DNA of 64,000 nucleotides from Roseovarius sp. MMSF_3281 (lineage in GTDB: Bacteria > Pseudomonadota > Alphaproteobacteria > Rhodobacterales > Rhodobacteraceae): assembly GCF_030733685.1 (NCBI RefSeq), contig NZ_JASHIM010000013.1:49377-113376 (forward strand), read 5' to 3'. The stretch's first letter is position 1. Every line of letters starts with the position of its first letter. Below are positions 45,869-54,775 of the stretch, one piece after another. The notes under the pieces are model-generated. The model worked only from the letters and a program-made list of their open reading frames with translations, had not been told where the DNA came from and did no database searches. A program made the translations under genes and the position numbers.

Positions 45869-45953
45869 TACGTCGCCCCTCCCGTTCCCACTTCGATGGA
45901 CTTAAGAATAGTTCTAACCCGCGTTTTGGGGTGCGTCAAACGAACGCGGCCCG

Positions 45954-46583
45954 CTACATGGCATCGACGAAACACTGAACCTTGTCAGCCATTTGTTCCG
46001 GGCCTAGCGAGCGTTGAAAGAACTCGACGAACCCATGCTCGGGCAGCGTAAGGTAGGTCATCGTGGTATGATCCACCAAGTAGTAATCCTCGGCACCTTC
46101 GGCCGGGGCCTGCTTTTCGTAAAAGGTACGATAGGCCCGGCTGGCGGCTTTGACCTGCTCTTCCGACCCGGTCAGGCCCAGCATCCGGGGATGCAGGTTA
46201 TCGGTGTACTCGGCCATAACCTCGGGCGTGTCACGGGCCGGATCGACCGAGATGAACACCGGCTTCACGATCTCGCCACGCTCTTCAAGGATCTCGACCG
46301 CCTGCGCGTTGCGGTAGTTGTCCAAGGGGCAGACATCGGGACAGAAGGTGTACCCGAAATAGATCAGCGTGGGTTTGTCGATGACGTCGGTATCGGTGAC
46401 GGTCTCACCGGTTTCACTGACCAAGGTGAAGGGCCCGCCGATCTGCGACGTACCGCCCGCCACCTTGCCGGTACGGCACTGGGCGAATTGATCGTCCGGC
46501 GCGCTGCCTATGGTCATGTAATAGACACCGCCAAGCAGGCCCAAGATAGCCACCACCGCGGCAATCGCATAGGTTCGAGTCAT
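45954..46583 (-). CDS. senC: SCO1/SenC/PrrC family copper-binding protein
   Basis: A 209-aa membrane-anchored thioredoxin-fold protein that helps assemble the copper centre of cytochrome oxidase and feeds into RegB signalling. One N-terminal membrane helix (TYAIAAVVAILGLLGGVYYM) is followed by the copper motif FCPDVCPLD (CxxxC) and the distal histidine in YYLVDHTTMTYL. ATG 46583 is preferred because the next residues form the anchor; an upstream in-frame start would add 16 residues. It is the middle gene of the classic regB / senC-regA set. Confidence 0.94.
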   Translation of the reverse strand: MTRTYAIAAVVAILGLLGGVYYMTIGSAPDDQFAQCRTGKVAGGTSQIGGPFTLVSETGETVTDTDVIDKPTLIYFGYTFCPDVCPLDNYRNAQAVEILEERGEIVKPVFISVDPARDTPEVMAEYTDNLHPRMLGLTGSEEQVKAASRAYRTFYEKQAPAEGAEDYYLVDHTTMTYLTLPEHGFVEFFQRSLGPEQMADKVQCFVDAM

Positions 46584-46674
46584 CCCAATTCCCTTCGTGA
46601 AGCTAGGCAATCCGCCTGTCCTGTGGCACATCTAACATCGGCAGCCCAAGTTGCAACGGGACGGAAAGGCGCAG

Positions 46675-48063
46675 ATGTCCGACTCTTCGATAGATATGTT
46701 CAAATCGCCCAGTCGTGGCAATTGGATCAGGTTGCGCACCCTGATCCTGTTGCGCTGGTGGGCGATCATCGGGCAAGTCAGCGCCCTGATCGTGGCGCAG
46801 CGGCTGTATTCCCTCAATCTTGAAATCGGCTTGTGTTACCTGGCCGTCGGCGTGGCGGTTATCTCGAACCTCGTGGCCTCTTTCGTTTATCCCGAGAACA
46901 AGCGCCTTTCGGAAAGCGAAACCTTGATGGTGGTGCTGTTCGACCTGCTGCAACTGGGGTTGCTCCTGTATCTGACGGGCGGCCTCAACAACCCGTTCTC
47001 GATCCTGATCGTCGGGCCCGTAATTGTTTCGGCCTCGGCCTTGTCGTCACGCTCCACGATGTTCCTGGGGCTGACGGCGATCTTGATCGTTTCCCTTTTG
47101 ACACAGCTTTACCTGCCCTTGCGCACTGAACAGGGGTTTGTCCTGCGCATCCCGCAAATCTTCATCTTCGGCAACTGGGCGGCAATCGTGATCGGGGTGG
47201 TGTTCTTGGGCGTCTATTCGCGCTGGATCGTGTCCGAGATGCATTCGATGTCCGATGCCCTGCAAGCCACGCAAATGGCCTTGGCCCGCGAACAGAAACT
47301 GACCGATCTGGGCGGCGTGGTGGCGGCAGCCGCCCATGAGTTGGGCACACCATTGGCCACCATCAAGCTGACCAGTTCGGAACTGGCCGAGGATCTGGCC
47401 GACAATACCGACCTGCGCGAGGATGCGCTTTTGATCCGCGAACAGGCGGACCGCTGCCGCGATATCCTGCATTCCATGGGCCGGGCAGGCAAAAGCGATC
47501 AGATGCTGCGCCGCGCGCCCTTGACCGCCGTGATCGAAGAGGCCGCCGAACCGCATGTCGAGCGTGGTAAAATCATCCTGTTCGAACACGGCAGCGAAAG
47601 CAGCGGCGAAACACCCACCGTCCTGCGCCGCCCCGACGTGATCCACGGGTTGCGCAACCTCGTGCAGAACGCCGTGGATTTCGCGCATGAAAAGGTCTGG
47701 GTCGAAAGCCGCTGGACCGAGGACAGGATCGTGGTGCGCATCATGGATGACGGGCATGGATACCCGCCGCATGTTCTGGGCCGGATCGGTGACCCCTTCG
47801 TGCGCCGGCGCAACAGCCCCCCCGACGCCCTACGCCCCGAATACGAAGGCATGGGCCTTGGCCTGTTCATCGCGAAAACGCTTTTGGAACGCTCGGGCGC
47901 GGATTTGAGTTTCGCCAATGGCTCCGACAGTTTCCGGCGACAATCGGAATTGGCAGACCGCACCGGTGCCTTTGTCGAGGTCAGCTGGCCACGCGCCCAT
48001 ATGGAGGCCCCACCGCGCAGCGACCGCGCCCCCATGGGCGAAAACGAACGGATACAACGCTAG
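46675..48063 (+). CDS. regB: Redox sensor histidine kinase RegB/PrrB/ActS
   Basis: A 462-aa membrane kinase. Six hydrophobic segments fill the first half and include the ubiquinone-linked motif TGGLNNPFSILI. The H-box is AAAAHELGTPLATIKLTSSEL. The conserved redox cysteine is in REQADRCRDILHSM. The ATPase domain shows LRNLVQNAVDFA, DDGHGYPP and GMGLGLFIAK. All the residues known to matter in Rhodobacter RegB appear to be kept. ATG 46675 follows GGAAAGG. It diverges from senC. Confidence 0.97.
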   Translation: MSDSSIDMFKSPSRGNWIRLRTLILLRWWAIIGQVSALIVAQRLYSLNLEIGLCYLAVGVAVISNLVASFVYPENKRLSESETLMVVLFDLLQLGLLLYLTGGLNNPFSILIVGPVIVSASALSSRSTMFLGLTAILIVSLLTQLYLPLRTEQGFVLRIPQIFIFGNWAAIVIGVVFLGVYSRWIVSEMHSMSDALQATQMALAREQKLTDLGGVVAAAAHELGTPLATIKLTSSELAEDLADNTDLREDALLIREQADRCRDILHSMGRAGKSDQMLRRAPLTAVIEEAAEPHVERGKIILFEHGSESSGETPTVLRRPDVIHGLRNLVQNAVDFAHEKVWVESRWTEDRIVVRIMDDGHGYPPHVLGRIGDPFVRRRNSPPDALRPEYEGMGLGLFIAKTLLERSGADLSFANGSDSFRRQSELADRTGAFVEVSWPRAHMEAPPRSDRAPMGENERIQR

Positions 48064-48135
48064 TCCATCGGTAATTAACCCGCGATTAACCAAAACCGCG
48101 CAAAGATTCCCCAAGGTCTGCCCAAGGGGAAAAGG

Positions 48136-49653
48136 ATGCACGCCATCACACCGATCCATGTTCTGGCCCTCATGGGGGCCGCCGCCGTGACGGCGCTGTT
48201 CGTGGTTTGGCTTTCCGGGCTTCTCCTGTCGCGGCGCACTCGGCCCAGCGCGGACAGCAGCGACCAAGGCACCGATGCCTATTTCCTCTTTCACGACGAT
48301 CAACTCGCTGATCTGGATATCGGCACGCCGACGTCCATCGCCGACCCACCCGAAGGGGTAACGCAATGGAAAAAGATGCGCGAAACGCTGCACGCCATCT
48401 TTCCCGGCTTGCCGGACTCGCTTGCGAAACTGCCCGACGACACGGCGGCGCGGTTCCACGCCCAAGGCGCGGCGCGCGGCATGATCCTGACGGCAACCCG
48501 CCGAGGGCCGAACACCCGTATTCAGCTGCACAGCGAAGACATAATAACGGCCTGGCAACGCCTGACCGCCATTACCGAATCGCAGGGGCAAACCGGGCAA
48601 CTCGGCGCATTGCGCGACGCGCCCAACGCCATTTGCACGGCCGACAATACCGGGCGGGCGATATGGCAGAACACCGCGTGGAAGGCCCTTCCCCACAGCG
48701 TCGCACAACAGGCGCTTGAAGGGATCGCACCTGACGAGTTGAGCGACACAAAGGTACAGCGCCTCAAGGAACCGGGCAGTCACCGTTGTTTCGAATTGCA
48801 CAGCACACCACAACCCGGCGGCCAGTCGCTCTACATCACCGAAGTCACCGGCCTCGTCCGGGCCGAGAATGCCCAGCGCAAGTTTGTCCAGACCCTGACC
48901 AAGACCTTTGCCAATCTCACCACGGGGCTGGCCGTGTTTGACCGCAATCAGGAACTGGCCCTGTTCAATCCCGCGCTTTTGGAACTTACCTCGCTGCCTG
49001 CGCCTTTCCTGACGGCACGCCCCCATGTCATGAGCTTCTTCGACGGGTTGCGCGACCGACAGGTCATGCCCGAGCCACGCAGTTACGCGAAATGGCGCGC
49101 GCATATCCTTGAGATGATCAAAAGCGCCTCGGACGGGCTGTATCAGGAAAACTGGTCGCTGCCTTCGGGCCTCACCTACCGGATCACCGGGCGGCCCCAC
49201 CCCGATGGCGCGGTCGCCTTCCTGATCGAGGACATCACCGACGAGATGTCGATCAAACGCCGCTTTCGCGCGCAACTGGATTTGCGACAACTGGTCATGG
49301 ACGAAATGGATGATGCAATCACCGTTTTTGACTCGCGCAACCTGTTGATGTTCTGCAACCAACGCTGCGCCGATCTTCTGGGCATCGACCCGGACAGCAG
49401 TTTTGCCGATCTCAGCACCGCGGACATCGTCAAGGCCTATGCCGATACGCCGCTGGGACAGGCCGATTGGGCCGAGATTGCAGAAGCCCTTGCCTCGGAC
49501 AAGGCGGGGCTGGACCACAAGCGGGTGTTGCGGGGTCGGTCGGGACAGGTCGCCGAATGCCGGGTGCGATCGCTGTCGGGGGGTGTAAAAATGCTGTCGG
49601 TCAAACCTCTGAACCCCGTGACCGGGCGGCCCATAACGGCCGAACACGCCTGA
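48136..49653 (+). CDS. Membrane-anchored PAS-domain protein without kinase domain
   Basis: A 505-aa protein with one N-terminal membrane helix (VLALMGAAAVTALFVVWLSG). Three PAS-like segments follow: about residues 165-260 (ALRDAPNAICTADNTGRAIW), 280-370 (FANLTTGLAVFDRNQELALFNPALLEL, ending FLIEDITDEMS) and 385-480 (LVMDEMDDAITVFDSRNLLMFCNQR). It stops with no histidine kinase, GGDEF or output domain. ATG 48136 has AAGGGGAAAAGG upstream. It lies between regB and tsaE, a position I believe is kept in related genomes. The role may be to sense and pass a signal to a partner kinase such as RegB; this is inference. Confidence 0.85.
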   Translation: MHAITPIHVLALMGAAAVTALFVVWLSGLLLSRRTRPSADSSDQGTDAYFLFHDDQLADLDIGTPTSIADPPEGVTQWKKMRETLHAIFPGLPDSLAKLPDDTAARFHAQGAARGMILTATRRGPNTRIQLHSEDIITAWQRLTAITESQGQTGQLGALRDAPNAICTADNTGRAIWQNTAWKALPHSVAQQALEGIAPDELSDTKVQRLKEPGSHRCFELHSTPQPGGQSLYITEVTGLVRAENAQRKFVQTLTKTFANLTTGLAVFDRNQELALFNPALLELTSLPAPFLTARPHVMSFFDGLRDRQVMPEPRSYAKWRAHILEMIKSASDGLYQENWSLPSGLTYRITGRPHPDGAVAFLIEDITDEMSIKRRFRAQLDLRQLVMDEMDDAITVFDSRNLLMFCNQRCADLLGIDPDSSFADLSTADIVKAYADTPLGQADWAEIAEALASDKAGLDHKRVLRGRSGQVAECRVRSLSGGVKMLSVKPLNPVTGRPITAEHA

Positions 49654-49695
49654 CTGACCCCTTGCAGGCGGCGAAGGCGCGTGTACTGTCGCGCC

Positions 49696-50178
49696 ATGTC
49701 CCGCCAAAGCGCCCAAATCACCTGTCACAGCCCCGATGAAACCTGCGCCATCGCGCAGGCGTTGGGCCCGCTTTTGCGCCCCGGCGATTGCCTCTTGCTC
49801 AAGGGCGAGGTGGGCGCAGGCAAAACCCATTTCGCGCGCTGCCTGATCCAGGGCCTGCTGGAAATGCCCGAGGATGTACCATCGCCTACCTACACGTTGG
49901 TGCAAACATATCCCGGCCGCTTGGGCGATCTTTGGCACGCCGATCTTTATCGCCTGACCGATATTGGCGAGGTCGAGGAACTGGGCCTGCTGGAGGCCTT
50001 CGAAACCGCGATAAGCCTTGTCGAATGGCCTGATCGCTTGGGCGATTTGGCCCCGCAAACGGCCCTGCACCTGACGCTTGAAACCGCCGCGACAGAAGAT
50101 GCCCGCCAATTGACGTTCGAATGGTCGGATGCCACTTGGGATGCCCGCATGAAGGAGCTTTGCAATGGCGGATCGTGA
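49696..50178 (+). CDS. tsaE: tRNA threonylcarbamoyladenosine biosynthesis ATPase TsaE
   Basis: A 160-aa P-loop ATPase of the t6A37 tRNA modification complex. Walker A LLKGEVGAGKTHFARCLI and the following SPTYTLVQTY are diagnostic; HADLYRLTDIGEVEELGLLE completes the pattern. ATG 49696 is taken, although GTG 49681 is also in frame. The stop overlaps the start of the next kinase gene by 14 bases. Confidence 0.95.
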   Translation: MSRQSAQITCHSPDETCAIAQALGPLLRPGDCLLLKGEVGAGKTHFARCLIQGLLEMPEDVPSPTYTLVQTYPGRLGDLWHADLYRLTDIGEVEELGLLEAFETAISLVEWPDRLGDLAPQTALHLTLETAATEDARQLTFEWSDATWDARMKELCNGGS

Positions 50179-51175
50179 CAGCCTGATCAAAGCCTTCATC
50201 GCAGACACCGAATGGCAGGGGGCCAAGGTGGCCCCGCTCGCGGGCGATGCCTCGAACCGCCGCTACCTGCGCCTGCATCACGCCGCGCTGGGTGACGCGG
50301 TCCTGATGGATGCCCCGCGTGAAAAAGGCGAGGATACCGCGCCTTTCATCCAAATTGCTGAATACCTCACGTCACAGGGCCTCAGCGCGCCGCGCATTCT
50401 GGCGCGCGACACGGCGCAGGGGTTTTTGCTGCTGGAGGATTTGGGCGATGACCTGTTCGCCCGCGTGATCCCGCGGGATCCTGACCTTGAAAACAGTCTC
50501 TATTCCGCCGCAACTGACCTTCTGGTACAGCTTCACACGGCCCCGCCGCCCGATGGTTTGGCCGCCTACGATCCGCCACTGATGGCCGACCTCTCGGCGC
50601 TGCCCTTTGATTGGTACGCCAAGGGCACGCCCGGTTTGCGGGCCGAATTTGCCCAAGCCATGCAGCGCGCGCTTGAAGGGTTGCACGGGCCAAGCGATGT
50701 GATGATCCAACGCGATTACCACGCCGAAAACCTGCTCTGGCTGCCAAGGCGTGCGGGTGTGGCGCGTGTGGGCCTGTTGGATTTCCAAGACGCGATGCTG
50801 GGCCACCGGGCTTATGACCTGGTCTCGCTTCTGCAAGACGCGCGGCGCGATGTGCCCCCGCAGATCGAAGAGGCGATGATCGCACGGTATGTCAAGGCCG
50901 CCGGTCTGGACCCGGCGCAATTCCAAGCCGATTACAACCGCCTCGGCGCGCAGCGCAACCTGCGGATCGTCGGTGTTTTCGCCCGGCTTTGCATCCGCGA
51001 TGGCAAGGCGCATTACGTTGACCTGATCCCGCGCGTCTGGGGCCACCTGATGCGCAATCTTGAGGATCCGGCACTCTCGGATGTGGCCGCACTTGTGCAT
51101 GCGCATCTGCCCGCCGCCGATGCCACCACCCTTCAAAGGCTCAAAGACCAATGCGCGACACACCCAAGGCCCTGA
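50165..51175 (+). CDS. amgK: Cell-wall amino-sugar kinase AmgK (APH fold)
   Basis: A 336-aa APH-fold kinase. The nucleotide part has APLAGDASNRRYLRL and FLLLEDLGDDLFARV; the catalytic loop is VMIQRDYHAENLLWLP and the metal site LLDFQDAMLGHRAYDLVSLLQDA. AmgK phosphorylates N-acetylmuramate or N-acetylglucosamine at the anomeric position in MurNAc recycling. The following gene encodes the matching uridylyltransferase MurU, which supports this role. The start overlaps tsaE. Confidence 0.9.
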   Translation: MADRDSLIKAFIADTEWQGAKVAPLAGDASNRRYLRLHHAALGDAVLMDAPREKGEDTAPFIQIAEYLTSQGLSAPRILARDTAQGFLLLEDLGDDLFARVIPRDPDLENSLYSAATDLLVQLHTAPPPDGLAAYDPPLMADLSALPFDWYAKGTPGLRAEFAQAMQRALEGLHGPSDVMIQRDYHAENLLWLPRRAGVARVGLLDFQDAMLGHRAYDLVSLLQDARRDVPPQIEEAMIARYVKAAGLDPAQFQADYNRLGAQRNLRIVGVFARLCIRDGKAHYVDLIPRVWGHLMRNLEDPALSDVAALVHAHLPAADATTLQRLKDQCATHPRP

Positions 51176-51843
51176 TACTTTTCGCCGCCGGGTTCGGCAC
51201 GCGCATGGGCGCGCTGACCGCTGAGCGGCCCAAACCCATGGTCGAAGTGGCGGGCAGGCCGCTGATTGATCACGCTATGGAACAGGTGCGCGGCCATGGG
51301 GTGGAAACCGTGGTGGCCAACCTGCACTACAAGCCCGAGCCGCTGATCGCGCATCTTGCCGGTAAGGGCGTGCAGCTTTCGCATGAAACGCCCGATATCC
51401 TGGACACAGGCGGCGGCCTTCGCCATGCGCTGCCGCTTCTGGGCGATGGGCCGGTCTTTACCATGAATACCGATGCGGTCTGGAAAGGGCCGAACCCCCT
51501 GTCGCAACTGGCCAAGGTTTGGGAGCCTTCCAAAATGGATGCCCTGCTGCTCTGCCTGCCACGGGAAAATGCGGTGGGCCACAAGGGCGCGGGCGATTTC
51601 GTGATCGCCCCCGATGGGCGCATCGCCCGTGGGCCGGGGCATGTCTATTCCGGGCTGCAAATTCTCAAGACCGACATGTTGCACGAGATCAAGCAACAGG
51701 TGTTCTCGCTCAACCTCCTGTGGAACCGCATGGCCGAGGCGGGCCGCTTGTACGCCACGCCCTACCCCGGGAAATGGTGCGATGTCGGCCACCCCGAGGG
51801 TATCGCACAGGCCGAAGACCTGCTTGAATACCCGCATGTTTGA
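51151..51843 (+). CDS. murU: N-acetylmuramate-1-phosphate uridylyltransferase MurU
   Basis: A 230-aa nucleotidyltransferase. The signature LFAAGFGTRMGALTAERPKPMVEVAGRPLIDH and the metal aspartate in FTMNTDAVWKG are clear. MurU makes UDP-MurNAc from MurNAc-1-phosphate and so bypasses MurA and fosfomycin-sensitive synthesis. ATG 51151 overlaps the amgK end by 25 bases, and its stop overlaps addB by eight bases. Confidence 0.92.
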   Translation: MRDTPKALILFAAGFGTRMGALTAERPKPMVEVAGRPLIDHAMEQVRGHGVETVVANLHYKPEPLIAHLAGKGVQLSHETPDILDTGGGLRHALPLLGDGPVFTMNTDAVWKGPNPLSQLAKVWEPSKMDALLLCLPRENAVGHKGAGDFVIAPDGRIARGPGHVYSGLQILKTDMLHEIKQQVFSLNLLWNRMAEAGRLYATPYPGKWCDVGHPEGIAQAEDLLEYPHV

Positions 51844-54775
51844 CCCAACCGATGCCCCCCGTGTCTTTGGTGTGCCGCTTGGCGTGGATTTCCCCAAGGC
51901 GCTGGTCGACGGCCTTTTGGCGCTGCATAAAGGCCAGCCGCCCGAGGCGCTGGCGCGGGTGCATCTGATCGTCAACACCCGCCGCATGGCCCGCCGCATC
52001 CGCGAGATGTTCGATCAAGGCCCGGCGCTCTTGCTACCGCGCATTTCATTGGTGACCGATCTAGGCGAGGATTGGGCCATGGCCGACCTGCCCGATGCGG
52101 TGCCGCCCCTTCGGCGGCGTCTGGAACTCCTGCGGCTGGTGGAACAACTGCTGGACCAATCCCCCGATCTTGCCCCGCGCGCGGCGCTTTACGACCTCTC
52201 CGACAGCCTTGCCGGCCTGATGGACGAAATGCATGGCGAAGGCGTCCCGCCCGAGGTGATCGAAGGCTTGGACATCACCGACCAATCCGGCCACTGGGAG
52301 CGGATCAAAGCCTTTTTGGGCATTGTCAGACCCTATTTCGACGTTGGCCAGTCCGAACCTGACGTGGAAACCCGGCAACGGATGGTGATTGAACGGCTCA
52401 CCCACCAATGGGCCGAAACGCCCCCCGATCATCCCATCATCATCGCGGGCTCCACCGGCTCGCGCGGGGCGACGCAGATCTTGATGCAGGCGGTCGCGCA
52501 ACTTCCACAAGGGGCGGTCGTCTTCCCCGGCTTCGATGCCGATATGCCCGAAGATGTCTGGCAAACGCTGGAAACCCCGCTCACCTCCGAAGACCACCCG
52601 CAATACCGCTTTGCCCAGTTCATGGCGCGGCTTGGCGGGCACCCGCGTGACATCGCCCCTTGGCCGTGGTCCCCCGCCCCGGCCAGCCTTGAACGGAACA
52701 AGGTGATCTCGCTTGCCCTGCGCCCCGCGCCGGTGACCGATGAATGGTTGCGCGATGGGCCACTCCTGCCCGATCTGACCAAGGCCATGGCCAACGTCAC
52801 ATTACTGGAGGCCGAATCCACCCGCGATGAGGCGCTGACCATCGCCATGCGCCTGCGCAAAGCCGCCGAAGACCAGACTACCGCGGCCCTCATCACCCCC
52901 GACCGAACGCTGACCCGGCAGGTCACCGCCCTTCTGGATCGCTGGGGCATTATCCCCGACGATTCCGCCGGTATGCCGCTGCAACTCTCGGTGCCGGGGC
53001 GGTTCCTGCGCCATGTGGCCGACCTGATGCGCAACCGCCTGACCGCAGAGTCGCTTCTAACCCTTCTCAAGCACCCGCTGACCCATACGGGCAATGAACG
53101 CGGCCCCCACCTGCGCCTGACGCGGGAGTTGGAGTTGCACCTGCGCCGCTATGGGCCGCCCTTCCCCGATGCCGAAAGCCTCACCGCCTGGGCCGCAGGC
53201 CGAAAAGAGGACGAGGCCGAGGCCTGGGTGGCCTGGATTCGAGACTGTTTCTGCGGAAAAGAGGTGAGTAGTGCCCAACCGCTGACCCGTCTTGTCGAGG
53301 ATCATATCGCCTTGGCCGGGCGCATCGCCCAAGGCCCCGAAGGCGAGGGCACGGGAACGCTTTGGGAAAAAGAGGCCGGGCGCGAAGCCCTCAAGGCAGT
53401 CACCGAACTTCAAGACAACGCAAAGCACGGCGGGCAGTTGAACGCCCCCGACTACGCCAATCTCTTCAACGCCATTCTGGGCCGGGGCGAGGTGCGCAAC
53501 CCCGACACGCCCCACCCGCATATCCGCATCTGGGGCACGCTGGAGGCCCGCGTTCAGGGGGCCGAATTGCTGATCCTTGCGGGCCTCAACGAAGGAAGCT
53601 GGCCCGAAGCGCCCAAGCCCGACCCATGGCTCAACCGCAAACTGCGCAACGAGGCGGGGCTTTTGCTGCCTGAACGGCGCATCGGTCTTTCGGCACATGA
53701 TTTCCAACAGGCGGTAACCGCGCCCGAGGTCTGGCTTACCCGCTCGATCCGCTCGGACGATGCCGAAACCGTGGTGTCGCGCTGGCTCAACCGCTTGCAG
53801 AACCTGTTGGATGGCCTGCCCGAAAAAGGCGGTGAGGACGCGCTCAAGGCGATGCGCGCAAGGGGTCAGCATTGGCTTGCGCTGGCCGAGCGGCTGGAAG
53901 ACCCCGGTGTTGCCACCCCTGCCAAACGCCCCGCGCCCATCCCACCGGCCGCTGCGCGGCCCAAGCAACTTTCGGTCACCGAGATCAAAACCCTGATCCG
54001 TGATCCTTACGCGATCTATGCCAAGCATGTTCTGCGCCTCAAACCGCTTGATCCGCTGATGAAAGCCCCGGATGCCCTGTTGCGCGGGATCGTTCTGCAC
54101 AAGGTGCTGGAAGAGTTCATAGACAACAGCATGGCCGATCCCGGCCTTCTGACCCGCGACCACCTGATCACGAAAACAGAGACTATTCTGGCCGAAAACG
54201 TCCCTTGGCCCGAGGTGCGCGCCATGTGGCTGGCCCGGATGGAGCGGGTGGCAGACTGGGTTTTGGCCACCGAAGACACCCGCCGCGAACGTGGCCGCCC
54301 CACGGCCCTCGAGGAAAAAGCAAAGGCCAGCCTGCCCGCCCTGGGCTTTACCCTCACCGGCACCGCCGACCGGATCGACATGGACGAAACCGGACAGCTT
54401 TATATCTACGACTACAAAACCGGCGCGGCCCCCACCGGCCCGCAACAGGCCGAGTTCGACAAGCAATTGCTGCTTGAGGCCGCGATGGCCGAACAATTCG
54501 GCTTTGGCGATCTTGCGCCCAACAAGGTGGCCGGGGCCTATTACCTCAGCCTCAGCAACGACCCCAAGGAGGTGCCCGCGCCGCTGGCCGACGAACCCGT
54601 CGAAAAGATCTGGCAGGAATTCGAGGCCCTGATCGCCGCCTATCTGGACGGGGGCAAAAGCTTCCCCTCGCGGCGGGCGATGTTCACCAAGGATATGGAA
54701 GGCAATTACGACCAACTGGCGCGGTTCGGCGAATGGGACATCACCGATGACCCCGAGGAAGGGCCGGTATCATGA
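51836..54775 (+). CDS. addB: Double-strand break repair protein AddB (alphaproteobacterial type)
   Basis: A 979-aa partner of AddA in end resection and recombination. The N-terminal half is an inactivated helicase fold (IVNTRRMARRIREMF, PIIIAGSTGSRGATQIL). The C-terminal quarter is a PD-(D/E)XK nuclease with HKVLEEFI, the metal aspartate in GTADRID and LYIYDYKTGAAP. ATG 51836 overlaps murU; the frame is open further upstream but that lies inside murU. It overlaps addA by four bases. Confidence 0.94.
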   Translation: MFDPTDAPRVFGVPLGVDFPKALVDGLLALHKGQPPEALARVHLIVNTRRMARRIREMFDQGPALLLPRISLVTDLGEDWAMADLPDAVPPLRRRLELLRLVEQLLDQSPDLAPRAALYDLSDSLAGLMDEMHGEGVPPEVIEGLDITDQSGHWERIKAFLGIVRPYFDVGQSEPDVETRQRMVIERLTHQWAETPPDHPIIIAGSTGSRGATQILMQAVAQLPQGAVVFPGFDADMPEDVWQTLETPLTSEDHPQYRFAQFMARLGGHPRDIAPWPWSPAPASLERNKVISLALRPAPVTDEWLRDGPLLPDLTKAMANVTLLEAESTRDEALTIAMRLRKAAEDQTTAALITPDRTLTRQVTALLDRWGIIPDDSAGMPLQLSVPGRFLRHVADLMRNRLTAESLLTLLKHPLTHTGNERGPHLRLTRELELHLRRYGPPFPDAESLTAWAAGRKEDEAEAWVAWIRDCFCGKEVSSAQPLTRLVEDHIALAGRIAQGPEGEGTGTLWEKEAGREALKAVTELQDNAKHGGQLNAPDYANLFNAILGRGEVRNPDTPHPHIRIWGTLEARVQGAELLILAGLNEGSWPEAPKPDPWLNRKLRNEAGLLLPERRIGLSAHDFQQAVTAPEVWLTRSIRSDDAETVVSRWLNRLQNLLDGLPEKGGEDALKAMRARGQHWLALAERLEDPGVATPAKRPAPIPPAAARPKQLSVTEIKTLIRDPYAIYAKHVLRLKPLDPLMKAPDALLRGIVLHKVLEEFIDNSMADPGLLTRDHLITKTETILAENVPWPEVRAMWLARMERVADWVLATEDTRRERGRPTALEEKAKASLPALGFTLTGTADRIDMDETGQLYIYDYKTGAAPTGPQQAEFDKQLLLEAAMAEQFGFGDLAPNKVAGAYYLSLSNDPKEVPAPLADEPVEKIWQEFEALIAAYLDGGKSFPSRRAMFTKDMEGNYDQLARFGEWDITDDPEEGPVS

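Noticed and set aside
47830..50226. A 798-codon open frame on the minus strand
   Set aside because: It crosses regB, the PAS gene and tsaE in antisense and shows no protein family character.
51614..51835. In-frame extension of addB by 74 codons
   Set aside because: It lies inside murU and has no AddB similarity; the ATG at 51836 gives the normal N-terminus.
53057..54715. A 552-codon open frame on the minus strand
   Set aside because: Antisense shadow of addB without any domain.
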